This document shows positions 1-9,213 of a DNA stretch of 64,000 nt, piece by piece. A program made the position numbers and the translations under genes. Below the pieces are notes generated by a model. The model searched no databases, was not told where the DNA came from, and saw only the letters and a program-made list of their open reading frames with translations. Every line of letters begins with the position of its first letter. The first letter of the stretch is position 1. Source of the stretch: Thiococcus pfennigii (lineage in GTDB: Bacteria; Pseudomonadota; Gammaproteobacteria; Chromatiales; Chromatiaceae); contig NZ_NRRW01000001.1 in NCBI RefSeq assembly GCF_016583835.1, positions 1-64,000 of the forward strand. Reading direction: 5' to 3'.

Positions 1-172
1 CCAGCGTCATCGAGACCTGCCGCAAGCGTGGCGTCTCTCCTTGGCCGTACATCGCTGAGGTCATCGGCCAACGACGCCAAGGGTTGCCGGCACCGCCCCT
101 ACCAGCGCCCGCTATCTGACAGCACGCGCAACCCCCGGCAGGCCGTCCGAAGCGGGGGGGCTAAATGGTTAC
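1..172 (+). mobile_element. Right end of an IS66-type insertion sequence (cut by window edge)
   Basis: This stretch holds the last codons of an IS66-like transposase and the DNA that follows it, ending in a run of G and then ctaaatggttac. IS66 elements start with GTAA and end with TTAC, so the element most likely ends at base 172. The other end lies outside the window, so neither the partner inverted repeat nor a target duplication can be checked. It is a different element from the IS66-family copy at 34562-36290, whose terminal repeat has another sequence. Confidence 0.6.
3..119 (+). CDS. IS66-family transposase, C-terminal 38 codons (partial)
   Basis: An open frame enters from the left edge and stops at 117-119. 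It reads SVIETCRKRGVSPWPYIAEV and then a Pro/Ala-rich tail. The pattern CRxRGxSPWxYxAxVI followed by a proline-rich end is typical of the C-terminus of IS66 transposases of the longer (TnpC) type. Only the tail is visible, so it cannot be said whether the gene is intact. The call rests on recognising the family tail. Confidence 0.6.
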   Translation, partial: SVIETCRKRGVSPWPYIAEVIGQRRQGLPAPPLPAPAI

Positions 173-394
173 GAGGGGTGGAAGCTGCGTCTCCGCGGCC
201 AATCATAGGCCATTTGGCGAGTTTTGGGCGCGGGCGGGCGCCGACCGTTCCGGTCAGCGGTTGCGCGATCCGATCCCATGCGCACCGCCCCGGCGTTACC
301 GGAAGACCTCTCGACAAGGCCCTCGCCGCAAGATCCCGGGGGTCGCGCGACGGCCCCCAAGCCGCCGCCGCGGCCTGCCCGCCGATGACGGGGT

Positions 395-400
395 TATAAT
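395..400 (+). promoter_or_regulatory. Candidate -10 element (TATAAT) for the multiheme operon
   Basis: A perfect TATAAT sits about 46 bp before the ATG of the heptaheme cytochrome gene, in DNA that is otherwise very GC-rich. No convincing -35 hexamer is seen 17 bp upstream (ggcctg). The bases 173-394 between the IS end and this box show no supported gene. Confidence 0.35.
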
Positions 401-445
401 GCCACTGACCCCGGCGCCCAGGTGCCGCCGCCGTCTCGGAGCCTC

Positions 446-1402
446 ATGTCCGTCTTGCCACACCCATCTGTCTCGTCGTCGCGGCGCGCGGCGCTCTTGC
501 TGCTGCTCGTAGCGGTGCTGTTGGCCGTGCCACCGGCCTTCGGGGCGGCTGAGCGACCGGGCGCGCTGCGCGAGTGTCAGCGCTGTCATGGGATGGCGAC
601 CCTCGGGTATCGCGATCCGCAGACCTGGGCGATCGTCGATCTGTTCGTCGATCCCGTTCGGTTCGCCGAGTCGGCGCATCGTGAGCTGGTCTGCGTCGAC
701 TGCCATGCCGAGGATTACCGGGGCTATCCGCATCCGCAGGTCGCGACCGAGCGGAAGGGTTGCACCGACTGCCACCGCAAGAACGAGGCGGTGCACGCGC
801 AGCTCGCGCGGATCGCCGCCGAGCTCGCCGCAAGCGTGCACGGCAAGGCCGATCCCGACGCCGCCGACGCTCGGCCGCTCGACTGTTCTTCCTGCCACGA
901 TCCGCACGACTTTCGCCCGGCTGGGTGCGATGAGCCGCTCGCCGCGATCGTGCACCGGCACAACGCGATCTGCTTCGCTTGTCATCAGGATCGGCCCGCG
1001 GTCCTGGGCGGGACGGACGTGGCGCTGCCGCCGCATGCCTGGCTGCCGGACCGCGAGGCCCATTGGCAGGCGGTGCGTTGCGTCGAGTGCCACACGCCGA
1101 CGGCCGCGCCGGCCAGTCATTTGGTCCAGCCGGCGGCGGTCGCAGCGCGCGACTGCGTCGGCTGTCATTCGCGCAGCGCCGAACTCCTCGGCGACCTGTA
1201 TGCCTATCGCTCCGAGGAGGAGATCGCCCGGCGCGGTTGGCTGTCCCGGGCGGTCTTCAACGAGGCCTATGTCGTCGGGCTGAGCCGCAGCCCGACGATC
1301 GACCGGCTGAGCCTGATCGGCCTCGCCGTCGTCGCCGGGCTGCTCGCGGCGCACGGCCTGGGGCGCTGGCTCGCGGCCCGGGCGAGGAGGAGGAGGGCAT
1401 GA
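446..1402 (+). CDS. Exported heptaheme cytochrome c with C-terminal membrane anchor
   Basis: This 318-residue protein begins with a signal peptide (Arg-Arg, then a Leu/Val/Ala core, to about residue 34). It carries seven CxxCH haem-binding motifs: CQRCH (about residue 44), CVDCH, CTDCH, CSSCH, CFACH, CVECH and CVGCH. A hydrophobic helix near residues 290-310 followed by an Arg-rich tail should anchor it in the inner membrane with the haems in the periplasm. ATG 446 is preferred over the in-frame GTG 422 because it has a ggag-type ribosome site and a proper signal peptide. Its stop overlaps the cytochrome b start (ATGA), so the two are translationally coupled. The likely role is to carry electrons between the cytochrome b and the octaheme protein; the exact family is not recognised. 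Confidence 0.85.
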   Translation: MSVLPHPSVSSSRRAALLLLLVAVLLAVPPAFGAAERPGALRECQRCHGMATLGYRDPQTWAIVDLFVDPVRFAESAHRELVCVDCHAEDYRGYPHPQVATERKGCTDCHRKNEAVHAQLARIAAELAASVHGKADPDAADARPLDCSSCHDPHDFRPAGCDEPLAAIVHRHNAICFACHQDRPAVLGGTDVALPPHAWLPDREAHWQAVRCVECHTPTAAPASHLVQPAAVAARDCVGCHSRSAELLGDLYAYRSEEEIARRGWLSRAVFNEAYVVGLSRSPTIDRLSLIGLAVVAGLLAAHGLGRWLAARARRRRA

Positions 1403-2016
1403 CCGCGCTGTATCTCTATCCCGGCTGGCTGAGGCTGTGGCACTGGGTCAATGCCGCGCTCTTCGTCGCGCTGATCGTCTCGGGCGTCAGCCTCCACTAT
1501 GCCGGGGCGGCCGCACTGCTGCCGTTCCGCACCGCGCTCGTGATCCACAACGCCGCCGGCATTCTGCTGACGGTCGCCTGGGTCGGCTTCGTCGTCGGCA
1601 ACCTGGTGACCGGCAACGGCCGCCACTACCGGATCCGGCTGCGCGGGCTGTGGCGGCGGACCTGGGACCAAAGCCTCTACTACTTGGTCGGGATCTTCCG
1701 CGGCGCCCCGCACCCGTTCCACGTCACGGAGACGGCGAAGCTCAACCCGCTCCAGCAGCTGAGCTACGTGGCCGCAATGTTCGTGCTGATGCCGCTGCTG
1801 ATCCTGAGCGGTTGGGGCTTCCTCCTCTCGGTGCGCCTGCCGGAGACCCTGTTCGGGCTCGGGACCATCTGGATCGTCGCGGGAACCCATGTCGTCGTGA
1901 GCTACCTGCTGGTCCTGTTCGTGCTGGTGCACCTCTACGTCATCACGACCGGGGCACGCGTCACGACGAACCTGCGCGCGATGCTGACCGGCTGGCACCG
2001 CGAGGGCGGAGACTGA
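1399..2016 (+). CDS. Integral membrane dihaem cytochrome b (b561/thiosulfate-reductase-b type)
   Basis: This 205-residue protein has four predicted membrane helices. Histidines sit where such subunits bind two b haems: WHW in helix 1, VIHNAAG in helix 2, and two in the last helix (GTHVVV and LVHLYV). Related cytochrome b subunits exchange electrons between the quinone pool and periplasmic oxidoreductases. It overlaps the heptaheme gene by 4 bp, and the octaheme gene starts one base after its stop, so the three genes form one transcription unit. Direction of flow (quinol oxidation or quinone reduction) cannot be read from sequence. Confidence 0.85.
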   Translation: MTALYLYPGWLRLWHWVNAALFVALIVSGVSLHYAGAAALLPFRTALVIHNAAGILLTVAWVGFVVGNLVTGNGRHYRIRLRGLWRRTWDQSLYYLVGIFRGAPHPFHVTETAKLNPLQQLSYVAAMFVLMPLLILSGWGFLLSVRLPETLFGLGTIWIVAGTHVVVSYLLVLFVLVHLYVITTGARVTTNLRAMLTGWHREGGD

Positions 2017-2017
2017 C

Positions 2018-4165
2018 ATGAACGACTGGATCAAGACGCGGATCGGCCGCTGGGCGCTGATCGGGCTCGGGGCCGTGCTGCTCCTGGTCTTCGCCTACCC
2101 GGTGATCTATCCGCGCCTGTTCGAGGCCTATGTCGGCAAGGCGAACGCGCCGCTGACCTATCCGAACAGCCGCGCCCTGACCGACGCCGAGTTCGAGGCG
2201 CTGGCCGACGAACTGACCGAGGCGGCGCGCCGGCGCGCCGCGGAGGCGATCGTGCGCGACGACCAGGACCCGTTCGCCCGGGAGGTCAAGCTCGCGATGC
2301 TGATGCGCACGCCGTCGTTCGTCCGCGACCACGAGCCGAGCCATATCCGCTACTTCCGCGATGCCGGGATCCGCCGCTACGCCGGCCCCGAGACCTGCCT
2401 GACCTGTCACGCGACGATCGAGGTCAGGCGTCCGGACGGGCGCATCGATGAGGTCGACACCCTCGCCGACATCGTCAATTCGGTGCACTTCAAGTTCCAG
2501 AGCGAGACCCCCGGCGGCTTCTCGACGGTCGGCTACGACGGGCGGATCGTCAACGCCCCGGGCTCGCGGCCGATCCCGGTCGGCAAGATCGACCGCGCCT
2601 GCGGCATCCCGGGCAGCTTCTCCTGGACCGGCTGGGCGGCCCTGATCGAGAGCCGGCCGGCCGGCGCCGAGGGCGTCGTGCTGCGCAGCGAGGGCTGTGG
2701 GCAGTGCCACATCGGTGGCAACTACCAGCCGGCCACCGAGAAGATGATGCCGGTCGGCGACGTGCCGGGCGTGGCGAAGGAGGGCATCGACTGCCTCATC
2801 TGCCACGCGACCGACTACGACATGAACCAGCGCTACGTGATGCGCGACGCGGTCGGGCTGCGCTGGAACCAGGACCGCAGCCTGCGCGCGGCCCTGACCG
2901 TGACACGGGTCGCGAACGAGTACTGCCTGCGCTGCCACCAGCACAACATGGGCGGCGACGTCTATCTGCATAACGAGGCGGCCCAGGCGCTCGGCGAGCG
3001 CAACCAGCGGCTGCTGCACAAGGGGGCCAAGCGTGGCAACCCCTTCAGCCCGGCCGACGACGTGCACGCCGCGGCCGACATCCAGTGCACCGACTGCCAC
3101 CGCCCGCAGGGCCACAAGCTGCCGCGCGGCAAGCTCGGCGTCGACCTGGTCGCGAACGATCTGCCCGACGTCGAGGTCTCCTGCGTCACCTGCCACTCGC
3201 AGGCCCCGCACAATGCCTCCGAGGACAAGGTCCTGCTCAACGGCCACATCGCCCGCATCGCCTGCGAGACCTGTCATATCAGAGAATTGCAGCCGACGAA
3301 CGTGGTCCTGCGCGACTGGGTCCACCCGACCTGGAAGGCCGAGGAGGGCATCTACGAGCCGACCGACGTCTACCGCTCCGGCGAGGTCAACAAGGGCTTC
3401 ACCTTCCTCTGGTTCAACGGGAAGGGGACCTTCCTCGCCAACGCCCTCGGCAACAACCCGAACGGCACGAGCGACTACGACCCGCTGATGGCGCAACTGG
3501 CGCGGATCGACGACCCCGAGGTCGTCGCCGCCGTGCGCGAGGCCGCGCGGGCACTGAAGGTGCGTTATCCGCAGATCGACGTCGAGGCCTACGTCGAGGC
3601 GGCCACGAATCCGCTCTCCCAGCTCACCCCCGAGCAACTCGTCGAGCGCCGCCGGATGATCGAGGAGAACCTGCGCGCCTACATGAACGACGGCGAGAGC
3701 CGCATCTATCCGTTCAAGCTCTTCAACGCGCTGATGTACGAGGATATGGGCAATCAGGGTCCGTTCGGCGCCATGATCCTGCCGTTCGACTACCCGACCT
3801 ACTACGAGACCGGCCAGACCCGCGAGGCCGTCGCGGCGGCGCTGCGCGACCCGATCCTGGTGCGGATGTACCAGACCCCGTTCAAGCTCTACATGATGGA
3901 CGAGTTCATGGCCTACTTCGGCGTCGCCGGCGGCTGGCGAACGAATTACCCGCTGGTCGACGGCGCGCTGCGCGGCGTCGAGGCCCACTGGATGCGCCAG
4001 ATGGGCAGCCTGAAGATCAGCCACGGCATCCAGCGGGCCGGACGCACCTGCGAGGAGTGCCACGCCCGGAATGGGATCTTGGACTACCGCGCCCTCGGCT
4101 ACTCGCCCGAGCGGGCCGCCGAACTCGCCCGCCCGGACATCCTCGAGGCTGCGGCGGTGCGCTGA
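2018..4165 (+). CDS. Octaheme cytochrome c, possible periplasmic oxidoreductase
   Basis: This 715-residue protein has an N-terminal membrane helix (about residues 12-32) that is probably an uncleaved anchor. Eight CxxCH motifs are visible: CLTCH (about 126), CGQCH (227), CLICH (258), CLRCH (303), CTDCH (357), CVTCH (389), CETCH (417) and, after some 255 haem-free residues, CEECH (678). Spacing around the first three haems, including a lone Cys in RACGIPG and the phrase GIDCLICHATDYD, recalls the octaheme tetrathionate reductase (OTR) family. The CxxCK active-site haem of OTR is absent. It may be the catalytic or terminal electron-transfer subunit of the module; the substrate is unknown. Relation to OTR is inferred by eye. 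Confidence 0.8.
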   Translation: MNDWIKTRIGRWALIGLGAVLLLVFAYPVIYPRLFEAYVGKANAPLTYPNSRALTDAEFEALADELTEAARRRAAEAIVRDDQDPFAREVKLAMLMRTPSFVRDHEPSHIRYFRDAGIRRYAGPETCLTCHATIEVRRPDGRIDEVDTLADIVNSVHFKFQSETPGGFSTVGYDGRIVNAPGSRPIPVGKIDRACGIPGSFSWTGWAALIESRPAGAEGVVLRSEGCGQCHIGGNYQPATEKMMPVGDVPGVAKEGIDCLICHATDYDMNQRYVMRDAVGLRWNQDRSLRAALTVTRVANEYCLRCHQHNMGGDVYLHNEAAQALGERNQRLLHKGAKRGNPFSPADDVHAAADIQCTDCHRPQGHKLPRGKLGVDLVANDLPDVEVSCVTCHSQAPHNASEDKVLLNGHIARIACETCHIRELQPTNVVLRDWVHPTWKAEEGIYEPTDVYRSGEVNKGFTFLWFNGKGTFLANALGNNPNGTSDYDPLMAQLARIDDPEVVAAVREAARALKVRYPQIDVEAYVEAATNPLSQLTPEQLVERRRMIEENLRAYMNDGESRIYPFKLFNALMYEDMGNQGPFGAMILPFDYPTYYETGQTREAVAAALRDPILVRMYQTPFKLYMMDEFMAYFGVAGGWRTNYPLVDGALRGVEAHWMRQMGSLKISHGIQRAGRTCEECHARNGILDYRALGYSPERAAELARPDILEAAAVR

Positions 4166-4429
4166 GGGCGCGCCGTGCATCGCGCGACATCCCTTCGCGA
4201 CTGTCGCTTGAATAGTGTCGGCGCAGCTTCGGCCGTACGAAGGCGACGGCCTCGGCCGTCTGGGCGCATTGCGTTGCGGCTGAAGCCGCACCTACGCCTA
4301 CGCCGAATCGTGAAATCGACATGACCGAGGTCGGGCGCATTTCGTTATCATGCGCACCTTCTCGACACTCCGGATCCTGTGCGAACCGGCGGGCCACCAT
4401 GGTTCGCCGCCAACTCTAGCGGGGGAAAC

Positions 4430-5761
4430 TTGGCCGCGGCATCATCAGGACAACGCTTTCATCTCTCGCCCGGCGGGGCGCTGCGCGGGCGCCTGCGCGT
4501 GCCGGGCGACAAGTCGATCTCGCACCGCGCGATCATGCTCGGCTCGATCGCCGATGGGGAGACCGAGATCTCGGGGTTCCTCGAGGGCGCCGATGCGCTC
4601 GCGACGCTCGGCGCCTTCCGCCAGCTCGGGGTCCAGATCGACGGGCCCGAGGGCGGGCGGGTACGGATCCGCGGCGTCGGCCGCGATGGGTTGAGGGGCG
4701 CCGACGGGCCGCTCGACATGGGCAACTCCGGCACCTCGATGCGCCTCCTCAGCGGCCTGCTCGCCGGGCAGCGCTTCGCCTCCACCCTGATCGGTGATGC
4801 CTCGCTGTCACGCCGACCGATGCGGCGCGTGACCGGGCCGCTCGCCGAGATGGGGGCGCAGATCGCGACGACGGAGGAGGGCACCGCGCCGCTGCGCATC
4901 ACGCCCACGCCCGAGCTCGCCGGCATCGACTACCGGCTACCGGTCGCCAGCGCCCAGGTCAAGTCGAGCCTGCTGCTGGCCGGCCTCTACGCCCGGGGTC
5001 GGACCTGCGTGACCGAGCCGGCCCCGACCCGCGATCACACCGAGCGGATGCTCGCCGCCTTCGGCTATCCGTTGACGCGCGACGGCGCCCGGGTCTGCCT
5101 GGAGGGGGGCGGGCGCCTGCGCGGCTGCCGGCTGGAGGTCCCGGCAGACATCTCCTCGGCGGCCTTCTTCCTGGTCGGGGCGAGCATCGCGCCCGGCTCG
5201 GACCTGACGCTGGAGCACGTCGGCATCAATCCGACCCGCACCGGCGTCATCGACATCCTGCGGGCGATGGGTGCCGATATCCGCATCGAGGCCGAGCGCG
5301 ACGTCGGCGGCGAGCCGGTCGCCGATCTGCGGGTGCGGTCCGCACCGCTGCGCGGCATCCGCATCCCCGAGGCGCTCGTGCCGCTGGCGATCGACGAGCT
5401 GCCGGCCGTCTTCATTGCCGCCGCCTGCGCCGAGGGCGAGACCGTGCTGACCGGCGCCGAGGAGCTGCGCGTCAAGGAGAGCGATCGCATCCAGGTCATG
5501 GCCGACGGGCTCGCGCGGCTCGGCATCGAGGCCGAACCGCGACCGGACGGGATCCGCATTCGCGGCGGCACGCCTGGCGCCGACGGGGCGCGCGCGGTCA
5601 TCGAAAGCCACGGCGATCATCGCATCGCGATGTCCTTCGCGATCGCCGCGCTGCGCGCCGCCGGCCCGATCGAGATCGAGGACTGCGCCAATGTCGCGAC
5701 CTCGTTCCCGCGCTTCGCCACACTGGCCGGCGGCGTCGGGCTGCAGATCCGGGAGGGCTGA
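4430..5761 (+). CDS. aroA: 3-phosphoshikimate 1-carboxyvinyltransferase (EPSP synthase)
   Basis: AroA joins phosphoenolpyruvate to shikimate 3-phosphate in the cytoplasmic shikimate pathway to aromatic amino acids. Family signatures are clear: [13 protein letters not shown] near the start, the [13 protein letters not shown] block, the RRPMRR substrate loop, and the C-terminal LRVKESDRI and [13 protein letters not shown] motifs. The frame is open back to a GTG at 4379, but a TTG at 4430 preceded by a purine-rich gggggaa gives 443 residues, close to the usual length, so it is preferred; the start is uncertain. The stop lies one base before the cmk ATG. The order aroA-cmk-rpsA-ihfB is common in gammaproteobacteria. 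Confidence 0.93.
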   Translation: MAAASSGQRFHLSPGGALRGRLRVPGDKSISHRAIMLGSIADGETEISGFLEGADALATLGAFRQLGVQIDGPEGGRVRIRGVGRDGLRGADGPLDMGNSGTSMRLLSGLLAGQRFASTLIGDASLSRRPMRRVTGPLAEMGAQIATTEEGTAPLRITPTPELAGIDYRLPVASAQVKSSLLLAGLYARGRTCVTEPAPTRDHTERMLAAFGYPLTRDGARVCLEGGGRLRGCRLEVPADISSAAFFLVGASIAPGSDLTLEHVGINPTRTGVIDILRAMGADIRIEAERDVGGEPVADLRVRSAPLRGIRIPEALVPLAIDELPAVFIAAACAEGETVLTGAEELRVKESDRIQVMADGLARLGIEAEPRPDGIRIRGGTPGADGARAVIESHGDHRIAMSFAIAALRAAGPIEIEDCANVATSFPRFATLAGGVGLQIREG

Positions 5762-5762
5762 G

Positions 5763-6446
5763 ATGGTCCCGGTCATCACGATCGACGGCCCCTCGGGGAC
5801 CGGCAAGGGCACGATCGCCGGGCTGCTCGCCGAGCGCCTCGGCTGGCACTGCCTCGACAGCGGTGCCCTCTACCGGGTGCTTGGGGTCGCCGCGCAGCGG
5901 CGCGGGATCGACCTCGCGGCGGCCGCGCCGCTCGCCGAACTCGCCGCCGCCCTGCCGGTCGAGTTCACCGCCGACGGAAGGGTCCGGCTGGATGGCGAGG
6001 ACGTCTCCGACGCCATCCGCACCGAGGCGGCCGGCGCGGCAGCCTCGCAGGTCGCCGTCCATGGCCCGGTGCGCGAGGCCCTGCTCGAGTGGCAGCGGCG
6101 CGCCGCCCGCGCCCCGGGCCTCGTGGCCGACGGGCGCGACATGGGCACGGTCGTCTTCCCCGAGGCGCGCTTGAAGATCTTCCTCGACGCGAGCCCTGAG
6201 ACGCGCGCGAGGCGGCGCCATAAACAGTTGAAAGAAAAGGGGTTGGATGCTAACCTTGCGACCCTTGTAGAGGACATCCGGGCGCGGGACGAACGGGATC
6301 GCAACCGCTCGGTCGCGCCGCTGCGGGCGGCCGAGGGGGCGTTCGTGCTCGATACGAGTTCGCTCTCGATTTCGCAAGCACTTGATTGCGTTATGAAAGC
6401 CGCCCGGTCTGCGCTGCCCGATCTGGCCTGGAGGGATGACGGCTAG
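5763..6446 (+). CDS. cmk: (d)CMP kinase
   Basis: Cytidylate kinase phosphorylates CMP and dCMP with ATP. The 227-residue protein has the P-loop GPSGTGKGT, the LDSGALYR nucleotide-monophosphate-binding motif, the [12 protein letters not shown] core and the [13 protein letters not shown] lid region, all standard for Cmk. It starts one base after the aroA stop, so the two are co-transcribed. A perfect palindrome 114 bp after its stop may end or attenuate this transcript before rpsA. Confidence 0.95.
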   Translation: MVPVITIDGPSGTGKGTIAGLLAERLGWHCLDSGALYRVLGVAAQRRGIDLAAAAPLAELAAALPVEFTADGRVRLDGEDVSDAIRTEAAGAAASQVAVHGPVREALLEWQRRAARAPGLVADGRDMGTVVFPEARLKIFLDASPETRARRRHKQLKEKGLDANLATLVEDIRARDERDRNRSVAPLRAAEGAFVLDTSSLSISQALDCVMKAARSALPDLAWRDDG

Positions 6447-7008
6447 GCCGCAGCCACATCCAGGGCGTAACGGAAGGGGCGCGATGCGGATCCCCGGATC
6501 CGCCATCGACCGCGCAGGCCGTCGTCTCTCTTCGTCGAAGTCGCCGGCCCATCCAGCGCGCATCTCGACAGGCCGCGGTGACCGCGGCCTGTCGAGATGC
6601 GGGAGCGGGTTGCAATGGCTACTACCCCGCATCGTCCCCGGTCAACCGGCCGACCGGGGCGCTGCCGTCCCTGGTGAAGGCCGCGGCCACCATCGGGACG
6701 CACCGGCCGCCGCGGCCTCTTTGTCAGGAGGGCGCCCAGCGGCCAACCAAGCCGGCCCTGGCCGGTGGACCATCCACGAATCGCCGATCCTGGATGGTGC
6801 TCAGCTTCGAGGCTCGGCTCGAAGCGCTCGGCACCGCGCGTGCCACTCGGGAGGAGTCGATGCCTTGGCTTCTCCGCAGACTCGGCGTGGCGGGTCGATT
6901 GCGGCCCGCGAATGGTGGTCGGCGTCGCGAACGTCGACCTTGTGTTCATCCAACCCTCTCGTCCCGGAAGGGGCGGGATTACGTGCCGCGGCAGGAATAT
7001 AGGATCTC
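6447..7008 (+). other. Intergenic region between cmk and rpsA, no supported gene
   Basis: These 562 bases carry several open frames on both strands, but none has a ribosome site plus a recognisable product, and overlapping frames look equally open, as expected from high GC. Part of the coding illusion comes from the palindrome at 6560-6600, which reads similarly on both strands. The rpsA leader probably lies in the second half; no clear sigma-70 promoter was found. Confidence 0.6.
6560..6600. terminator. Perfect 19-bp inverted repeat with 3-nt loop
   Basis: The left arm at 6560-6578 (starting gcatctcgac) is the exact reverse complement of the right arm at 6582-6600; the loop is tga. It begins 114 bp after cmk. 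There is no T-run, so it is not a classical intrinsic terminator. It may be a Rho-assisted terminator or processing hairpin, or a repeat-derived palindrome. Confidence 0.5.
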
Positions 7009-8688
7009 ATGAGCGAAAGCTTTGCTGAACTTTTTGAACAGAGTCTGAACAACACCCAGCTCCAGCCCGGCACGATCGTCACCGGGCAGGTCGTCGAGAT
7101 CACGGCAGACACCGTGGTCGTCAATGCGGGCCTGAAGACCGAGGGCATCATCCCGAGGATCCAGTTCCTCGATGCCGAGGGCCAGCTCGAGGTCGCCGTC
7201 GGAGACGACGTCCAGGTGGCCCTCGATGCGGTCGAGGACGGCACGGGCGCAACGCGCCTGTCGCGCGAGAAGGCAAAGCGCTTCGCCGCGTGGGATTACC
7301 TCGAGAAGGCCTTCGAGGCCGGCGACACCGTCAAGGGCCTCATCAACGGCAAGGTCAAGGGTGGCTTCACCGTCGAGTTGGGTAGCGTGCGCGCGTTCCT
7401 GCCCGGCTCGCTCGTCGACGTGCGCCCGGTACGCGACACGACCTACCTCGAAGGCAAGGAGCAGGAGTTCAAGGTCATCAAGCTCGATCGGCGCCGCAAC
7501 AACGTCGTCGTCTCGCGCCGTGCCGTCGTCGAGGAAGAGTACAGCGCCGAGCGCGAGGCGCTGCTGAAGAACCTCGAAGAGGGCATGGAGGTCAAGGGTA
7601 TCGTCAAGAACCTGACCGACTACGGCGCCTTCCTGGATCTCGGCGGCATCGACGGCCTGCTGCACATCACCGACATGGCCTGGCGTCGGGTCAAGCACCC
7701 CTCCGAGGTGGTGGAGATCGGCGACGAGGTCATGGTCAAGGTCCTCAAGTTCGACCGTGAGCGCCAGCGCGTCTCCCTCGGCCTCAAGCAGATGGGCGAG
7801 GATCCGTGGGTCAACATCTCGCGCCGCTATCCGGAGAGCACCCGGGTCTTCGGCAAGGTCACGAACATCGCCGATTACGGCTGCTTCGTCGAGATCGAGG
7901 AGGGGGTCGAGGGCCTGGTCCACGTCTCCGAGATGGATTGGACCAACAAGAACGTGCATCCGACCAAGGTCGTCGCCGTCGGCGACGAGGTCGAGGTCAT
8001 GGTCCTCGACATCGACGAGGAGCGTCGGCGCATCTCGCTCGGCATCAAGCAGTGCCAGAGCAACCCGTGGGACGAGTTCGCCGCGACCCACAAGAAGGGC
8101 GACCACGTCGCCGGGGAGATCAAGTCGATCACCGACTTCGGCATCTTCATCGGCCTGGAAGGCGGCATCGACGGCCTGGTCCACCTCTCCGACATTTCCT
8201 GGGACGAACCCGGCGAGCAGGCCCTGCGCCGCTACAAGAAGGGTGACCGCCTCGAGACCGTCGTGCTGTCGGTGGACCCCGAGCGCGAGCGCATCTCGCT
8301 CGGCGTCAAGCAGCTCGACAAGGATCCGTTCTCGTCGTTCGTCGCCGCCCACGAGAAGGGCAGTGTCGTGCGCGGCACCATCACCGACGTCGATCCGAAG
8401 GGCGCGACCATCGCCCTGATCGAGGGGGTCGAGGGCTATCTGCGCGCCTCGGAGATCTCGCGCGACCGCATCGAGGATGCCCGCGCGGTGCTCAAGGTCG
8501 GCGACGCGGTGGAGGCGAAGTTCCTCGGCGTCGACCGCAAGAACCGCACCATCTCCCTCTCCATCAAGGCCAAGGACGTCGACGAGGAGCAGGCGGCCAT
8601 CAAGGGCTACTCGCGCGATGCGGCCGCCGGCACGGCGACGCTCGGCGACATCCTGAAGGAGCAAATGGAAGAGGCCCGTCGGGACTGA
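7009..8688 (+). CDS. rpsA: 30S ribosomal protein S1
   Basis: S1 helps recruit mRNA to the 30S subunit. The 559-residue length and six consecutive S1 (OB-fold) domains match the family. Motifs in the repeats include [24 protein letters not shown], quoted here only as the domain-3 core, and the later [20 protein letters not shown] and [13 protein letters not shown] segments. The N-terminus [13 protein letters not shown] is typical. It precedes ihfB, as in E. coli, with a terminator-like hairpin between them. The long 5' region would suit the known autogenous control of S1, but no specific element can be shown. Confidence 0.97.
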   Translation: MSESFAELFEQSLNNTQLQPGTIVTGQVVEITADTVVVNAGLKTEGIIPRIQFLDAEGQLEVAVGDDVQVALDAVEDGTGATRLSREKAKRFAAWDYLEKAFEAGDTVKGLINGKVKGGFTVELGSVRAFLPGSLVDVRPVRDTTYLEGKEQEFKVIKLDRRRNNVVVSRRAVVEEEYSAEREALLKNLEEGMEVKGIVKNLTDYGAFLDLGGIDGLLHITDMAWRRVKHPSEVVEIGDEVMVKVLKFDRERQRVSLGLKQMGEDPWVNISRRYPESTRVFGKVTNIADYGCFVEIEEGVEGLVHVSEMDWTNKNVHPTKVVAVGDEVEVMVLDIDEERRRISLGIKQCQSNPWDEFAATHKKGDHVAGEIKSITDFGIFIGLEGGIDGLVHLSDISWDEPGEQALRRYKKGDRLETVVLSVDPERERISLGVKQLDKDPFSSFVAAHEKGSVVRGTITDVDPKGATIALIEGVEGYLRASEISRDRIEDARAVLKVGDAVEAKFLGVDRKNRTISLSIKAKDVDEEQAAIKGYSRDAAAGTATLGDILKEQMEEARRD

Positions 8689-8713
8689 TCCCCTGACGCC
8701 AGCCCGATCGCAC

Positions 8714-8750
8714 GCGAGGCCCGGCACGCCGGGCCTCGCCTAGCCTTTTA
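8714..8750 (+). terminator. Hairpin terminator or attenuator after rpsA
   Basis: A 12-bp perfect stem (gcgaggcccggc at 8714-8725 with gccgggcctcgc at 8728-8739) follows the rpsA stop by 25 bp and is trailed by ctagcctttta. The short T-run makes it a plausible intrinsic terminator. Because ihfB starts only 16 bp later, it may act as a partial terminator between the two genes. Confidence 0.6.
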
Positions 8751-8765
8751 GCCGGAATGATTGCC

Positions 8766-9116
8766 ATGACGAAATCAGAGCTGATCGATGTGCTGGCCGC
8801 GGGTCAGAATCACTTGGCCTACAAAGACGTCGAACTGGCGGTGCGCTGCATTCTGGACAACATGAGCAACGCACTGGCCTCCGGCGAGCGCATCGAGATC
8901 CGAGGGTTCGGCAGCTTCTCGCTGCACTATCGCCCGCCGCGCATCGGCCGCAACCCCAAGACCGGCGAGGCCGTCTCCTTGTCCGGCAAGTACGTCCCCC
9001 ACTTCAAGCCCGGCAAGGAGCTGCGCGATCGCGTCAACCAGGCCTATCAGGAAGAGCTGATGGCGGCCGAAGAGGAGCCGGCCAAGGTCCGCGAGCGCCT
9101 CGTCAGCACGGCCTGA
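8766..9116 (+). CDS. ihfB: Integration host factor subunit beta
   Basis: This is the DNA-bending IHF beta chain, which pairs with IHF alpha. It reads [10 protein letters not shown] at the start and shows the family-specific [17 protein letters not shown] and GRNPKTGE blocks, with the [16 protein letters not shown]-terminal arm. The start at 8766 matches the E. coli protein; an in-frame ATG at 8757 would add MIA. A C-terminal tail of about 20 residues rich in Glu and Ala extends beyond the E. coli length. Confidence 0.95.
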   Translation: MTKSELIDVLAAGQNHLAYKDVELAVRCILDNMSNALASGERIEIRGFGSFSLHYRPPRIGRNPKTGEAVSLSGKYVPHFKPGKELRDRVNQAYQEELMAAEEEPAKVRERLVSTA

Positions 9117-9145
9117 GCACGCCCCCCCGATCCCGTACCGAACAA

Positions 9146-9190
9146 GCCCCGCAGCGGCCCGCGCCGAGCGGCGCGGTGGCCGTTGCGGGC
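9146..9190. terminator. Long hairpin between convergent ihfB and tautomerase genes
   Basis: The arm gccccgcagcggcc (9146-9159) pairs with ggccgttgcgggc (9178-9190), with one bulge and one G-U pair. Inside it the second stem cgcgcc/ggcgcg extends the helix. The hairpin sits between two genes that converge, so it may terminate both. It has no T-run. Confidence 0.45.
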
Positions 9191-9213
9191 CTCCATCGGC
9201 CCCTGTCGGCGCG

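Noticed and set aside
296-1354. 352-codon minus-strand frame at the window start
   Set aside because: It is antisense to the heptaheme cytochrome and has no recognisable content.
1961-4291. 776-codon minus-strand open frame opposite the octaheme gene
   Set aside because: It is a shadow of the eight-haem gene caused by high GC. It has no domain, and the plus frame is unambiguous.
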